Position numbers and translations under genes: made by a program | In this document: in pieces, positions 26,704 through 35,410 of the stretch | Position numbering within the stretch: position 1 is the stretch's first letter | Layout: each line of letters starts with the position of its first letter | Source: Nocardioides massiliensis | GTDB taxonomy: Bacteria; Actinomycetota; Actinomycetes; Propionibacteriales; Nocardioidaceae | DNA length: 64,000 nt | NCBI RefSeq assembly: GCF_030811215.1 | Contig: NZ_JAUSQM010000001.1 | Location: 930,001-994,000, forward strand | Reading direction: 5' to 3' | The notes under the pieces: model-generated | What the model saw: only the letters and a program-made list of their open reading frames with translations | The model's database searches: none | What the model was told of the DNA's origin: nothing

Positions 26704-27488
26704 CAGCGGGTCTCCTCGAGCAGAGCGGGGTGGAAGGGGGCAAGGGTGGGTACGGCGAACCGTGCGACCTCGCCGATCACGGTCACCGCGGGCGGCTCGA
26801 TCCCGGTTGCAGCAGCGGCGATCCGGTCCAGGGACGCAGCGCGGACCTCCTGATCCGGGTGGCCACCGCGCGCCACCACCGCAGCCGGCGTGTCCGCGGG
26901 CAGACCGTGGACGAGAAGCTCATCAGCGATCGCCGACAGGTTGGCCACACCCATCAGCACCACCAGACTGGTCCCGGAGCCGACGAGCGCGCCATAGTCG
27001 AGACCGCAGGTGGGATCGTCGGGCGGCACGTGGCCGGAGATGACGCTGAAGCCGTGTACGACACCGCGGTGCGTGACCGGGATGCCGGCGAGGGCCGGGA
27101 CCGCGACCGCGGAGGTGACGCCCGGGATGACGCGGGTGGGGACGCCCGCCTCAGCGCAGGCGAGCACCTCCTCCATGCCACGGCCGAACACGAAGCTGTC
27201 GCCGCCCTTGAGCCGAACAACCCGCCGCCCGCCCCGGGCATGCTCGACGAGGAGCTCGTTGATCCGCTCCTGGGAGGTGAAGGCGCCGCGCGGCAGCTTG
27301 CTGACGTCGATCACTTCGGCCGCGGAGCCGGCCCACGCGAGCGCACCGGAGGGCGCCAGGTGGTCGACCAGCAGGACGTCGGCCTGCTCGATCGCCGCGC
27401 GGCCGGCCACCGTCATGAGCCCGGCGTCTCCGGGACCGCCTCCGACGAGGGCCACGCAGCCGGGCGCGAGCGGCGCCAGGCTGTTCAC
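26703..27488 (-). CDS. cobA: Uroporphyrinogen-III C-methyltransferase CobA
   Basis: 261 residues from GTG 27488. SAM-dependent double methylation of uroporphyrinogen III to precorrin-2, the branch point into corrin synthesis. Motifs: VALVGGGPGDAGLMTV, VVRLKGGDSFVFGRGMEE, VIPGVTSAVAVPALAGIPVTHRG and TSLVVLMGVANL. It is a stand-alone SUMT without CysG dehydrogenase domains, so precorrin-2 can flow to CobI. Overlaps the chlID stop by 4 bases. Confidence 0.95.
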   Translation of the reverse strand: MNSLAPLAPGCVALVGGGPGDAGLMTVAGRAAIEQADVLLVDHLAPSGALAWAGSAAEVIDVSKLPRGAFTSQERINELLVEHARGGRRVVRLKGGDSFVFGRGMEEVLACAEAGVPTRVIPGVTSAVAVPALAGIPVTHRGVVHGFSVISGHVPPDDPTCGLDYGALVGSGTSLVVLMGVANLSAIADELLVHGLPADTPAAVVARGGHPDQEVRAASLDRIAAAATGIEPPAVTVIGEVARFAVPTLAPFHPALLEETR

Positions 27489-29551
27489 GCCACCCGGCCC
27501 GTCACGACGTCGACGAGCCCGTCGGCACTGACCTGGGCCATGGGCACGTGCTCCGCACGCAGGTGCGCGGCGAGGGACGTCGCGAGCCCGAGCCGCAGCG
27601 GTCCCTGTTCGCAGTCGACGACGACGGACGGGACCGCGAGGCGTGCGAGGTGATCGGCCACCGCACGAGAGCGGGCAACGGCGTCGGCACCTGCGGTCGC
27701 CCGGCCGTCGGTGACCACGACGAGGAGGGGCCGGACTCGGGGGTCGCGCAACCGCTCACGGCGCAGCACCTCGCTGGCGGCCAACAGACCTTCAGCGAGA
27801 GGGGTGCGACCGCCGGTGGCCAGCTCCGCCAACCGCGCGGCTGCGACCTCGACCGAGCCGGTCGGAGGCAGCACCACATCGGCACTGGTTCCGCGGAATG
27901 CCACCATCGCCACGCGATCCCGCCGCCGGTAGGCGTCGGTGAGCAGGGAGAGGACAGCAGCCTTGACCTGCTCCATCCGCCTGCGAGCAGCCATCGACCC
28001 CGAGGCGTCGACACAGAACATCAACAGGTTGGCTTCGCGACCCTCGCGGACTGCGGTGCGCAGGTCGGAGGGATCCAGACGGAGACGCCCGTCGAGGAGA
28101 CCCGTGCCCCGCACGGCCTGCCGCTCCGCTGCCGCGCGCAGCGTCTCAACCAGGTGCAGCGAGCCACGGCCGCGGCTGCTGCCGATGCGCCGACCACTGG
28201 CTCCCAGAGCGCGGCTGCGGCGACCCGGCGCGCCTTCGCCGGTGCCGTCGACGGTGAACAGCCGAGGTCGGTACGGCGTGCCGGCCGGGGCCGGCGCCGA
28301 CAGGGATGTCCCTGGTCCGGTACGCGGAGCCTGGGGGGTCGTGTCGCTGGGCGACTCCTCGGCGGGCGCGTCGTCGGTGGCCTCCGTCCCGGGCCCCGGG
28401 GCGTCGGACCCGGCGTCGCGGGAGTCCGGTCCCCCGTCCGGCGAGGGCGCCGGCGCCTCGACGTCCGGATCGGCCGGGTCTGCCGGGTCGGCCGGGTCGA
28501 CGGGTGGGCCCGCATCCGGCTCGGGTGGCGGGTCGGGTAGCTCGTCGTCACCGAGGATCCGGTCGAGTAGGTCCTCGTCGAGGCCGGGGGCGTCGAAGGG
28601 GTTGCGGCGGCGACGGTGCGGAAGCGCGAGCAGCGCGGCGACCCGGATGTCGGCCCGGGTGACGCGGTCGCGACCGGCCCAGGCGGCGTGGGCGATCGCT
28701 GCGCGGGTGGTGACGATGTCGGCACGGAGGCCGTCGACCTCGAAAGCGGCACAGACTTCGGCGATCTTCAGCATCGCCGCCTCGCTCACCCGCACGCTGC
28801 CGACGAGGTCTCGGGCCGTGGCGATTCGGCGGGTGAGGTCCTGCTGCTCGTCGGCGTACCGCTCCACGAAACCCGTCGGATCCTCATCGAAGGCCAGCCG
28901 CCTCCGCACGACCTCGACACGCAGGGCCGGATCACGGGGTGCAGAGACCTGGACGGTGAGACCGAACCGGTCGAGCAGCTGCGGGCGCAGCTCGCCCTCC
29001 TCCGGATTCATGGTGCCGATCAAGGCGAACCGGGCCGCGTGACTCAATGAGACGCCGTCACGCTCGATGGTGACGGTTCCGGTCGCCGCCGCGTCGAGCA
29101 GCAGGTCGACCAGGTGGTCGTGCAGCAGATTGACCTCATCGACATAGAGCACGCCGCGATGCGCACGGGCGAGCAAACCGGGCTCGAACTCCACAGCCCC
29201 TGCCGTGAGTGCCTTCTCCAGGTGCAGCGAGCCCAGCAACCGGTCCTCGGTGGCGCCGACGGGCAGCTCGACCAGACGCACCGGGCGGGTCACCTGCCCG
29301 GAGGTGAAGGGCCCGTCCGGCGAGGTGGTCCCCAGGTCCCGCGGGTCGATCGAGTAGCGGTCCCCGTCGTACACCTCGATCCACGGCAAGATCTCCGCGA
29401 GGCCGCGCACCGCCGTCGACTTCGCCGTGCCCTTGTCACCGCGGACGAGAACTCCGCCGATCGACGGGCTGATCGCCGTCAACAGCAGCGCCAGCCCGAG
29501 GTGGTCCTCACCGGACGAGACGACGGCAGAAAAGGGGTAGATCGTTGGCAC
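27485..29551 (-). CDS. ChlI-ChlD-type cobaltochelatase AAA+/VWA subunit
   Basis: 688 residues from GTG 29551. The N-terminal AAA+ domain has Walker A VRGDKGTAKSTAVRGL, Walker B GVLYVDEVNLLHDHL and sensor IGTMNPEEGELRPQLLDRF. An acidic Pro/Asp-rich linker (about 340-450) leads to a C-terminal von Willebrand A domain with MIDAS residues in CVDASGSMAARR, TGGRTPLAEGL and VVTDGRATAG. This I-D fusion is the chelatase motor that partners with CobN in actinobacteria. It leads the chlID-cobA-cobO-cobBC-cobD operon under a riboswitch. A magnesium-chelatase role is unlikely without bacteriochlorophyll genes. Confidence 0.93.
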   Translation of the reverse strand: MPTIYPFSAVVSSGEDHLGLALLLTAISPSIGGVLVRGDKGTAKSTAVRGLAEILPWIEVYDGDRYSIDPRDLGTTSPDGPFTSGQVTRPVRLVELPVGATEDRLLGSLHLEKALTAGAVEFEPGLLARAHRGVLYVDEVNLLHDHLVDLLLDAAATGTVTIERDGVSLSHAARFALIGTMNPEEGELRPQLLDRFGLTVQVSAPRDPALRVEVVRRRLAFDEDPTGFVERYADEQQDLTRRIATARDLVGSVRVSEAAMLKIAEVCAAFEVDGLRADIVTTRAAIAHAAWAGRDRVTRADIRVAALLALPHRRRRNPFDAPGLDEDLLDRILGDDELPDPPPEPDAGPPVDPADPADPADPDVEAPAPSPDGGPDSRDAGSDAPGPGTEATDDAPAEESPSDTTPQAPRTGPGTSLSAPAPAGTPYRPRLFTVDGTGEGAPGRRSRALGASGRRIGSSRGRGSLHLVETLRAAAERQAVRGTGLLDGRLRLDPSDLRTAVREGREANLLMFCVDASGSMAARRRMEQVKAAVLSLLTDAYRRRDRVAMVAFRGTSADVVLPPTGSVEVAAARLAELATGGRTPLAEGLLAASEVLRRERLRDPRVRPLLVVVTDGRATAGADAVARSRAVADHLARLAVPSVVVDCEQGPLRLGLATSLAAHLRAEHVPMAQVSADGLVDVVTGRVA

Positions 29552-29584
29552 GTGAGGCTCCCGCTCGCAAGGCCGTTGGATGTG

Positions 29585-29710
29585 GCAACGCGAGGCCGGT
29601 CTTCGGACTTGCCGAGTCACTCCTGTAGGGAGTGCTTGGTTCACCGCAGCGGGCCTGTGCCGGAATCTCACCGGCTTCCCAGATTCTCCCCGTAGTCCGT
29701 CCCCACCGCT
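29585..29710 (-). promoter_or_regulatory. Cobalamin riboswitch upstream of chlID operon
   Basis: Minus strand reads GGGAAGCCGGTGAGATTCCG, then GCACAGGCCCGCTGCGGTGA, a hairpin CACTCCCTACAGGAGTG, and the B12 box AGTCCGAAGACCGGCC (about 29594-29609). It lies about 35 nt before the chlID start and predicts repression of five cobalamin genes by B12. Confidence 0.92.
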
Positions 29711-29768
29711 GGGCGATGGTTGGGCCGCAGGGGCACCTCACGCAGAACAGGACGATAGCGTCCCGTCC

Positions 29769-31004
29769 GTGCCCGACATCGCAGACCCCCCGTCCGATGC
29801 CGCACTGACCGTGATCGGGATCGGCGCCGACGGCAGCCTCGACGGCGCGGCCGAGGCTCTCGTGCGGGACGCCGAGGTGGTGCTCGGGGGGCGCCGCCAC
29901 CTGGCCGCGGTCCCCGTCATGCCGGGACAAGAGCGCCTCGCGTGGCCCACACCGTTGGCCGAGCACCTTCCGTCGCTGCTCGAACGCGTGCGTGGTCGCC
30001 GGACCGTCGCGTTAGCCTCCGGCGACCCGATGGTCTCCGGGATCGGCACCACCCTGGTTCGGGCGCTCGGGGCCGCTGCGGTCCGCATCATCCCGAGCAT
30101 CTCCTCCGCAGCGCTGGCGCGGGCCCGGATGGGGTGGTCGGCCGAGGAGTCCGTCGTTGTCGGTCTCGTCGGTCGGCACGAGTCGCGCTTGGTGCGCGAG
30201 ATCGCTCCCGGGCGTCGGATCCTGTTGCTCACCTCCGGCGCCGAGACCCCCGCGATCGTCGGGGCGCTCCTGGTCGGGGCCGGTTGCGGAGATGTGGCGG
30301 TCACCCTGCTGGGCGATCTCGGCTCGGCACACGAGACGCGAGCACGTCGTACGGCACGGGAGTGGGTTGCCGTCCCCGCCGCGGACGTGCCACCCCTGCA
30401 CGTCCTCGCCGTCGAGATCCCGGCGTCGATCAGCGACTGGCACTCGACGTGGGTCGCCGGACTCCCGGACGACGCCTTCGACCACGACGGACAGCTGACC
30501 AAGCGTGACCTTCGCGCCTCCGCACTGGCGCGGCTCCGGCCGGCACCGGGGCAACACCTGTGGGACGTCGGCGCCGGCGCCGGCTCGGTCGGCATCGAGT
30601 GGATGCGCGCTCACCCCACCTGCCACACCACGGCCGTCGAGTCCGATCCCGACCGGGCAGCGCGGATCGCCCACAACGCCGCTCGGCTAGGCGTGCCCGA
30701 CCTCGTCGTCGTCGAGGGGCACGCGCCCGACGCGCTGGCCCACCTGCCGCGCCCGGATGCGGTCTTCATCGGCGGTGGCGCCACCCGGCCCGGAGTCCTC
30801 GACACCTGCCTCGCGGCCTTGGCACTTGGAGGCCGGCTCGTCGTGCACGGCGTGACCCTGGAGACCGAAGCCCTCCTGGCCGAGTCCTATCGCACACACG
30901 GCGGCGAGCTGACCCGGATCGCGGTCGAGTCCGTTGCCCCCGTGGGCAACTTCACCGGGTGGACGCCCGCGCGCACGGTGACGCAGTGGGCGCTGACCCG
31001 CTGA
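29769..31004 (+). CDS. cobL: Precorrin-6Y C5,15-methyltransferase (decarboxylating) CobL
   Basis: 411 residues from GTG 29769. Two-domain enzyme. The N-terminal CbiE-like tetrapyrrole methylase (TVIGIGADGSLDGAAEAL, TVALASGDPMVSGIG) adds methyls at C5/C15. The C-terminal CbiT-like domain (LTKRDLRASALARL, WDVGAGAGSVGIEWMRAHP, AVFIGGGATRPGVLD) decarboxylates and methylates. It is divergent from chlID and convergent with cobM. No clear Shine-Dalgarno precedes the GTG, so it may be translated from a nearly leaderless message starting inside the riboswitch region of the other strand. Confidence 0.93.
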   Translation: MPDIADPPSDAALTVIGIGADGSLDGAAEALVRDAEVVLGGRRHLAAVPVMPGQERLAWPTPLAEHLPSLLERVRGRRTVALASGDPMVSGIGTTLVRALGAAAVRIIPSISSAALARARMGWSAEESVVVGLVGRHESRLVREIAPGRRILLLTSGAETPAIVGALLVGAGCGDVAVTLLGDLGSAHETRARRTAREWVAVPAADVPPLHVLAVEIPASISDWHSTWVAGLPDDAFDHDGQLTKRDLRASALARLRPAPGQHLWDVGAGAGSVGIEWMRAHPTCHTTAVESDPDRAARIAHNAARLGVPDLVVVEGHAPDALAHLPRPDAVFIGGGATRPGVLDTCLAALALGGRLVVHGVTLETEALLAESYRTHGGELTRIAVESVAPVGNFTGWTPARTVTQWALTR

Positions 31005-31011
31005 CCCTCCC

Positions 31012-31764
31012 TCAGCTCTGGCCCCCGCTGCGGGGTCGATCAGCGCTGTAGAGGAACGACTCGCCCCCGTCCCGCGCGAGGGCTCGCCCGACGAGGATCA
31101 CTGCAGCCTGCCGCAGACCTGCCTCCTCGACCTGGTCGGCGATGTCGGCGACGGTGCCGCGCAGCACCTGCTCCTGCGGTTGGCTCGCGCGGTGGACAAC
31201 GATGACCGGGCAGTCGACACCGACGACGGGCGCCAGCTCCTCGATCAGTGACCGCGTTCGGATAATCGCCAGGTGGAGCACCAAGGTCGCGCCGGTGGCG
31301 GCGAAGTCAGTGAGCCGCTCCCCCTCGCCCATCGGTGTGGACCGTGCCTGCGTGCGGGTCAGCACGACTGACTGTGCGACGTGCGGGACCGTGAGCTCGC
31401 GCCCGACCAGCGCCGCCGCGGCGGCGTACGCCGGGACGCCCGGGCAGACCTGCCAGGAGACGCCGGCCTCGTCGAGTCGGCGGGTCTGCTCGTGCAGCGC
31501 GGAGTAGAGCGACGGGTCTCCCGACGTCAGCCGCACGACGCGGCGACCGTCGCGGTCGGCCTCGACGATCGTCCTCGTGATCGCCTCGAGGTCGAGGCTC
31601 TGGGTGTCGACCAGCCGGGCCCGTGCGCTGCAGTGCGCCAACACCTCGGAGTCGAGGTACGTGCCGGGGTAGAGCACCACCTCGGCCTCGGCCAGCAGAC
31701 GCGTCGCCCGCACCGTGAGCAGGTCGGCGGCGCCGGGACCGGCGCCGACGAAGTGGACCGTCAT
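31012..31764 (-). CDS. cobM: Precorrin-4 C11-methyltransferase CobM
   Basis: 250 residues from ATG 31764, overlapping the cobIJ stop. SAM-dependent methylation of precorrin-4 at C11. Motifs: TVHFVGAGPGAADLLTVRA, VVLYPGTYLDSEVLAHC, VVRLTSGDPSLYSALHEQ, CPGVPAYAAAAALVGRELTV and QSVVLTRTQARSTPMGEGE. Last gene of the cobG-cobH-cobIJ-cobM operon; only 7 bp separate its stop from that of convergent cobL. Confidence 0.95.
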   Translation of the reverse strand: MTVHFVGAGPGAADLLTVRATRLLAEAEVVLYPGTYLDSEVLAHCSARARLVDTQSLDLEAITRTIVEADRDGRRVVRLTSGDPSLYSALHEQTRRLDEAGVSWQVCPGVPAYAAAAALVGRELTVPHVAQSVVLTRTQARSTPMGEGERLTDFAATGATLVLHLAIIRTRSLIEELAPVVGVDCPVIVVHRASQPQEQVLRGTVADIADQVEEAGLRQAAVILVGRALARDGGESFLYSADRPRSGGQS

Positions 31765-33278
31765 CGCACGTACCTCGGGGTCCAGACGCCCGCGGGCGAG
31801 ACGCGCGTGCTCGAAGAGCCCACGATCAGCAGGCACTTCATGTCGATGGAGGCGGGGTCGAGCTCGCCGAGGGTGGTGAGCGTCAACGACTCCTCGGCCC
31901 GTCCGACATCGCGCCCGACCACCACGACCGTCTCCGGCCGGCGGTGCTCGAGCAGCACACTGCGGGCGATGCCGACTTGCTCGGTGCGGCTGCGTGAGGC
32001 GGGGTTGTAGATCGCCAGCACCAGATCGGCCTCGGCGATGGCACGCAATCGACGCTCGACCACCGACCACGGCTTGAGCCGGTCGGAGAGGCTGAGCACC
32101 GCGAAGTCGGCGCCGATCGGCGCACCTGCTCGTGCGGCGACGGCCTGGACGGCGCTGACTCCCGGCAGCACCCGGATCGCGACCCCGTCATACACCGCGT
32201 CCTCGGCGGCCTCGAAGACGGCGGCGGCCATTCCAAACACGCCGGCATCTCCCCCGGAGACGACCGCGACCCGATCACCCCGACGGGCCAGGTCCAGTGC
32301 GTGCCGAGCCCGGTCGACCTCCACGGTGTTGCCCGAGGCATGTCGCGTGAGGCCGGCCCGCTGGGGCACGCGCGCCACGTACGGCGCGTAGCCGACGACG
32401 TGGTCGACCTCTGCCAGCGCAGATGTCGCCTCGGGCGTCAGCCATTCCTCGGGGCCCGGCCCCAGGCCGACGACGAGGAGCTCGGCTCCGCGCGTCGTCT
32501 CGTCCGCGCGTCCCGGACGGGCGGGCGCGGCGGATCCGTCGCGGGAGCGAGGACCGTGGAGGGTGTCGCCGGGCACCACGACGAGCGAGAAGTACGGCAC
32601 TCGGCCTTCGTCGACCTCGGCCACGGGACGCCAGTGCTCCTCCGGCATGGAGGCACGCTCGACGTACAGCGCGTGCTCGAGCCGCCCCGCAGCGACGAGT
32701 GCGCGGCGTACGGCGGGAAAGGTCCGGCCGAGCTTCATGATGACGGCGCCATCGGTGTCGGCGAGCCGGCGAGCGAGTTCGGGCTCGGGAAGTGTGCCGG
32801 GCAGCACCGTCAGGACGTCGGTCTGCCGCACGAGCGGGGAGGCCGTCGTGGCGGTTGCGGCGAGGAACGCCGGGACACCGGCGACGATCTCGGTCGGGTA
32901 GGTCGCCGAGAGCCGGTCGTGCATATACATGTAGGAGCCGTAGAACAACGGGTCGCCCTCGGCCAGCAGCACCACGTCGCGGCCCGCGTCAAGATGTGCG
33001 GCCAGGCGGGCTGCTGCCTGCTGGTAGAAGTCGGCCAGCGCCCCCTCGTACCCACCGGGGTGGTCGGTCGTCCCTGTGGTGACCGGATAGGTCAGCTCTT
33101 CCTCGATCACGCCGGTCGGCACCAGATCAGCGGCGATGCGACGGGCGTTGGAGGATTTACCGGCGGCTGCGTGGTAAGCCACCACGTCGGCGGCTGCAAT
33201 CAGGCGTGCCGCCTTCAGGGTGATCAACTCCGGGTCGCCCGGACCGACTCCGACGCCGTAGAACCGGCCGGTGCTCAT
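31761..33278 (-). CDS. cobIJ: CobI-CobJ fusion (precorrin-2 C20- and precorrin-3B C17-methyltransferase)
   Basis: 505 residues. Residues 1-240 are CobI: FYGVGVGPGDPELITLKAAR and LLAEGDPLFYGSYMYMHDRL. Residues ~265-505 are CobJ: LLVVGLGPGPEEWLTPEA, VAVVSGGDAGVFGMAAAVFE, VLPGVSAVQAVAARAGAPIG and YNPASRSRTEQV. A Pro/Ala/Arg linker joins the domains. The same fusion is known in mycobacteria. CobI methylates C20; CobJ methylates C17 and contracts the ring after CobG has acted. AGGAGGA precedes ATG 33278, which overlaps the cobH stop. Confidence 0.95.
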   Translation of the reverse strand: MSTGRFYGVGVGPGDPELITLKAARLIAAADVVAYHAAAGKSSNARRIAADLVPTGVIEEELTYPVTTGTTDHPGGYEGALADFYQQAAARLAAHLDAGRDVVLLAEGDPLFYGSYMYMHDRLSATYPTEIVAGVPAFLAATATTASPLVRQTDVLTVLPGTLPEPELARRLADTDGAVIMKLGRTFPAVRRALVAAGRLEHALYVERASMPEEHWRPVAEVDEGRVPYFSLVVVPGDTLHGPRSRDGSAAPARPGRADETTRGAELLVVGLGPGPEEWLTPEATSALAEVDHVVGYAPYVARVPQRAGLTRHASGNTVEVDRARHALDLARRGDRVAVVSGGDAGVFGMAAAVFEAAEDAVYDGVAIRVLPGVSAVQAVAARAGAPIGADFAVLSLSDRLKPWSVVERRLRAIAEADLVLAIYNPASRSRTEQVGIARSVLLEHRRPETVVVVGRDVGRAEESLTLTTLGELDPASIDMKCLLIVGSSSTRVSPAGVWTPRYVR

Positions 33279-33949
33279 TCCTCCTCCTGGGCGATGGCGT
33301 TGAGCGCGGAGGAGGTCATCGCTGACCCGCCGCGTCGACCGCGCACGGTGACGAACGGGATGTCGATGCCGTGGTCGGTGGCCAGGTCGGCCAGTGCCTG
33401 CTTGGACTCAGCGGCTCCGATGAAGCCGACGGGGCAGCCGACGATCGCGGCCGGGCGCGGGGCGCCGTCGACCAGCATCTCCAACAGGTGGAAGAGGGCT
33501 GTCGGAGCGTTCCCGATCGCGACGACCGCACCCTCGAGGCGGGGCTCCCACAACGACACCGCGGCAGCGGACCTCGTCGTACCCCACCGGTCGGCCAGAT
33601 CTGGCACACGCGGGTCCTCCAGCAGGCAGAGCACGTCGTTGTCCACCGGCAGACGGCTGCGCGTCACACCGCGCACGACCATCGTGGCGTCGCACAGGAT
33701 CGGTGCCCCAGCCTCCAGAGCCGCCCGGGCACGGGGGACGAGACGTGGATCGATGAGGAGGTCGTCGGTCAGGTCGACCTGGCCGCTTCCGTGGATCATG
33801 CGTACCGCCAGCCGCTCGGCCTCCGCAGGCACCGAGGATAGGTCGGCCTCACGACGGATCGTGGCGAAGGAGTCTCGGTAGATCGCTGCGCCGCGGCCGA
33901 CGTACTCGTAGTGCCGTCGGGGTGGACGGAGGTCGGTCTCGAAGGTCAT
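33275..33949 (-). CDS. cobH: Precorrin-8X methylmutase CobH
   Basis: 224 residues from ATG 33949. Moves the C11 methyl to C12, giving hydrogenobyrinic acid. Motifs: GAAIYRDSFATIRREADL, AVRMIHGSGQVDLTDDLLID with the catalytic His, ILCDATMVVRGVTRSRLP, and AAIVGCPVGFIGAAESKQAL. It overlaps the cobG stop upstream and the cobIJ start downstream. Confidence 0.95.
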   Translation of the reverse strand: MTFETDLRPPRRHYEYVGRGAAIYRDSFATIRREADLSSVPAEAERLAVRMIHGSGQVDLTDDLLIDPRLVPRARAALEAGAPILCDATMVVRGVTRSRLPVDNDVLCLLEDPRVPDLADRWGTTRSAAAVSLWEPRLEGAVVAIGNAPTALFHLLEMLVDGAPRPAAIVGCPVGFIGAAESKQALADLATDHGIDIPFVTVRGRRGGSAMTSSALNAIAQEEE

Positions 33950-34800
33950 CAGGTCTCCTCGGGGATCAGGACGCCGCGCCACGGCGTGACGATGAGGACG
34001 GGTGCGTCGGTGAGCCGGCTCACGGCGGCCCGGTCGAGGCCCCCATCGGGGACGCGTTGGTGGAACCCACCGGGAACTTCGCCGTACGGCAGTGGGGGTG
34101 CCGGCGACGGAAGTCGCTGGTCAGGTGGATGGGCATCGGTGAGCGGGTGATCGAGCTCGGTGACGTGCCAGGCCGCCGCGGGGCCGCTGCCGCGCCGTGA
34201 GAGGAACTCGCGGGCGAGCGTGACCAGCGCGGCGGGCGCCGCCGCGAGTGGCACGACCGGCCCCCATCCCGCACCGACCCGCACCTGTGCGCGATGCGCG
34301 TCGAGGGCTACCAAGCCGAGGTCACAGCTGCGCTCGAGCAGGTCGCCTCGGCCGTCGTCGAGAACGAACAGGAAGCGACCCGGCAGGCCTGCGAGGGCCG
34401 GGTCCGCGCAGATCGCAGCGTCGAGAGCCGCCACCACGGGTCGCACGTCCGCACGGCCGCCCGCCAGGCCCGTTTGCGGCGAGGCCATCACGTTCCGCGC
34501 GAGGTCGTGGGCGCGGCTGGGCAGGAGCCCCGTCCGTTCCAGGTCCGCGAGGACGTCGTCGGCCAGGCGCTCCGTGCCCGGCGCTGCGGGCAATCCGCGC
34601 ACCTGAAGATTGCTGCGGGTGGTCACCCGCACCCGGCCGTCGCCGTACCGTTCGGCGAATCGGATGACCGCCGTCAGGGAGTCCGCCTGCAGACGGCCGC
34701 CCGGCAGACGCAGGCGCGCCAACAATCCGTCTGAAGCGGGCCAGGGGCGCAGCGCGCCAGGACAACGGTCTGGTCGGACCCGGTTCACCGCGATGCTCAC
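33949..34800 (-). CDS. cobG: CobG (precorrin-3B synthase) lacking its C-terminal cluster domain
   Basis: 283 residues from GTG 34800. It matches the N-terminal two thirds of CobG, the sulfite-reductase-like monooxygenase of ring contraction: CPGALRPW, LRLPGGRLQADSLTAV, VRVTTRSNLQVRGL, LLPSRAHDLARNVMASP and LPGRFLFVLDDGRGD. It ends VTPWRGVLIPEET. In CobG proteins I know, a domain with four cysteines for the 4Fe-4S cluster follows this point. Here only three scattered cysteines exist and the stop overlaps cobH. First gene of the riboswitch-controlled cobG-H-IJ-M operon. Function may be lost or altered. Confidence 0.85.
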   Translation of the reverse strand: MSIAVNRVRPDRCPGALRPWPASDGLLARLRLPGGRLQADSLTAVIRFAERYGDGRVRVTTRSNLQVRGLPAAPGTERLADDVLADLERTGLLPSRAHDLARNVMASPQTGLAGGRADVRPVVAALDAAICADPALAGLPGRFLFVLDDGRGDLLERSCDLGLVALDAHRAQVRVGAGWGPVVPLAAAPAALVTLAREFLSRRGSGPAAAWHVTELDHPLTDAHPPDQRLPSPAPPLPYGEVPGGFHQRVPDGGLDRAAVSRLTDAPVLIVTPWRGVLIPEET

Positions 34801-34859
34801 CTTGCTCGGAGTCAGGGTCCGTACGCGAGACCCACCTTGACCCGACGACGGGTGTCGTC

Positions 34860-35015
34860 AGGGCCAGCAGGTCTTCGGACTCGGATCATCCGGGTGTGGA
34901 CGCCTTCCCAGGGCACGTGTGCCCCAGTGGCTGCCGTCGTCGGCTCGTCCCACCCGTCCCCTCACCGCTGCGCGTCAGTTCCGGATTCACACCGGATTCC
35001 CTGACTCCTGGCATC
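34860..35015 (-). promoter_or_regulatory. Cobalamin riboswitch upstream of cobG
   Basis: Minus strand reads GGGAATCCGGTGTGAATCCG, CGCGCAGCGGTGAGGGG, GCCACTGGGGCACACG, CCTGGGAAGGCG, and the B12 box GAGTCCGAAGACCTGCTGGC (about 34863-34882). It is a full-size form. The 60 nt between the box and the cobG start can hold an expression platform. The rest of the 34801-35226 gap shows no gene. Confidence 0.93.
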
Positions 35016-35185
35016 AGGAGCACGACTGGCTGGCTGGAACATACCGGTCTCTCGTCGGCGTCCTGCTGCCGCCCCACCGTCGATTCCTCGCGCACAACCT
35101 GTTCACAGGCTACGGATCACGCCGTGCCCACCGTGGGCCGTAAGGACGGGCCCGGGCGGAGCCCCCTGGCGTCACGAAATGACGA

Positions 35186-35216
35186 AGCCGCAGGTCAGCG
35201 GTGCTGACCTGCGGCT
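35186..35216 (-). terminator. Strong hairpin after tRNA-Arg
   Basis: A perfect 14-bp stem, AGCCGCAGGTCAGC (35186-35199) and its complement (35203-35216), with a 3-nt loop. It lies just downstream of the leftward tRNA-Arg. A weak U-rich stretch follows on that strand. Probably the tRNA terminator. Confidence 0.6.
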
Positions 35217-35226
35217 CCTCGTCCTG

Positions 35227-35299
35227 CGCGCCTGTAGGGATTCGAACCCCAAACCTTCTGATCCGTAGTCAGATGCTCTATCCGTTGAGCTACAGGCGC
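35227..35299 (-). tRNA. tRNA-Arg(ACG)
   Basis: Acceptor arms GCGCCTG/CAGGCGC (35293-35299 and 35228-35234), D-arm GCTCAACGGATAGAGC, anticodon stem-loop TCTGACTACGGATCAGA with anticodon ACG, and T-arm GGGGTTCGAATCCC. No encoded CCA. The standard cloverleaf folds throughout. Confidence 0.95.
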
Positions 35300-35343
35300 C
35301 CGTCCCGAACTCGGCTGTGCGTGCTGGGACCTGGAGGACTCTA

Positions 35344-35389
35344 CCGTCTCCCCGGGTGCGGGGCGAAATCGCCCCGTCCGGGGAGACGG
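35344..35389. terminator. Long two-part hairpin between PEPCK-like gene and tRNA-Arg
   Basis: The outer stem CCGTCTCCCCGG (35344-35355) pairs with CCGGGGAGACGG (35378-35389). An inner stem CGGGGCG/CGCCCCG closes on AAAT. It sits downstream of the leftward PEPCK-like gene and is its likely terminator. Confidence 0.65.
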
Positions 35390-35410
35390 CCGAGCCTCGG
35401 CTCGGGTGGT

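Noticed and set aside
27485-29551. Magnesium chelatase for bacteriochlorophyll
   Set aside because: Riboswitch control and placement in a cobalamin operon with CobN argue for cobaltochelatase.
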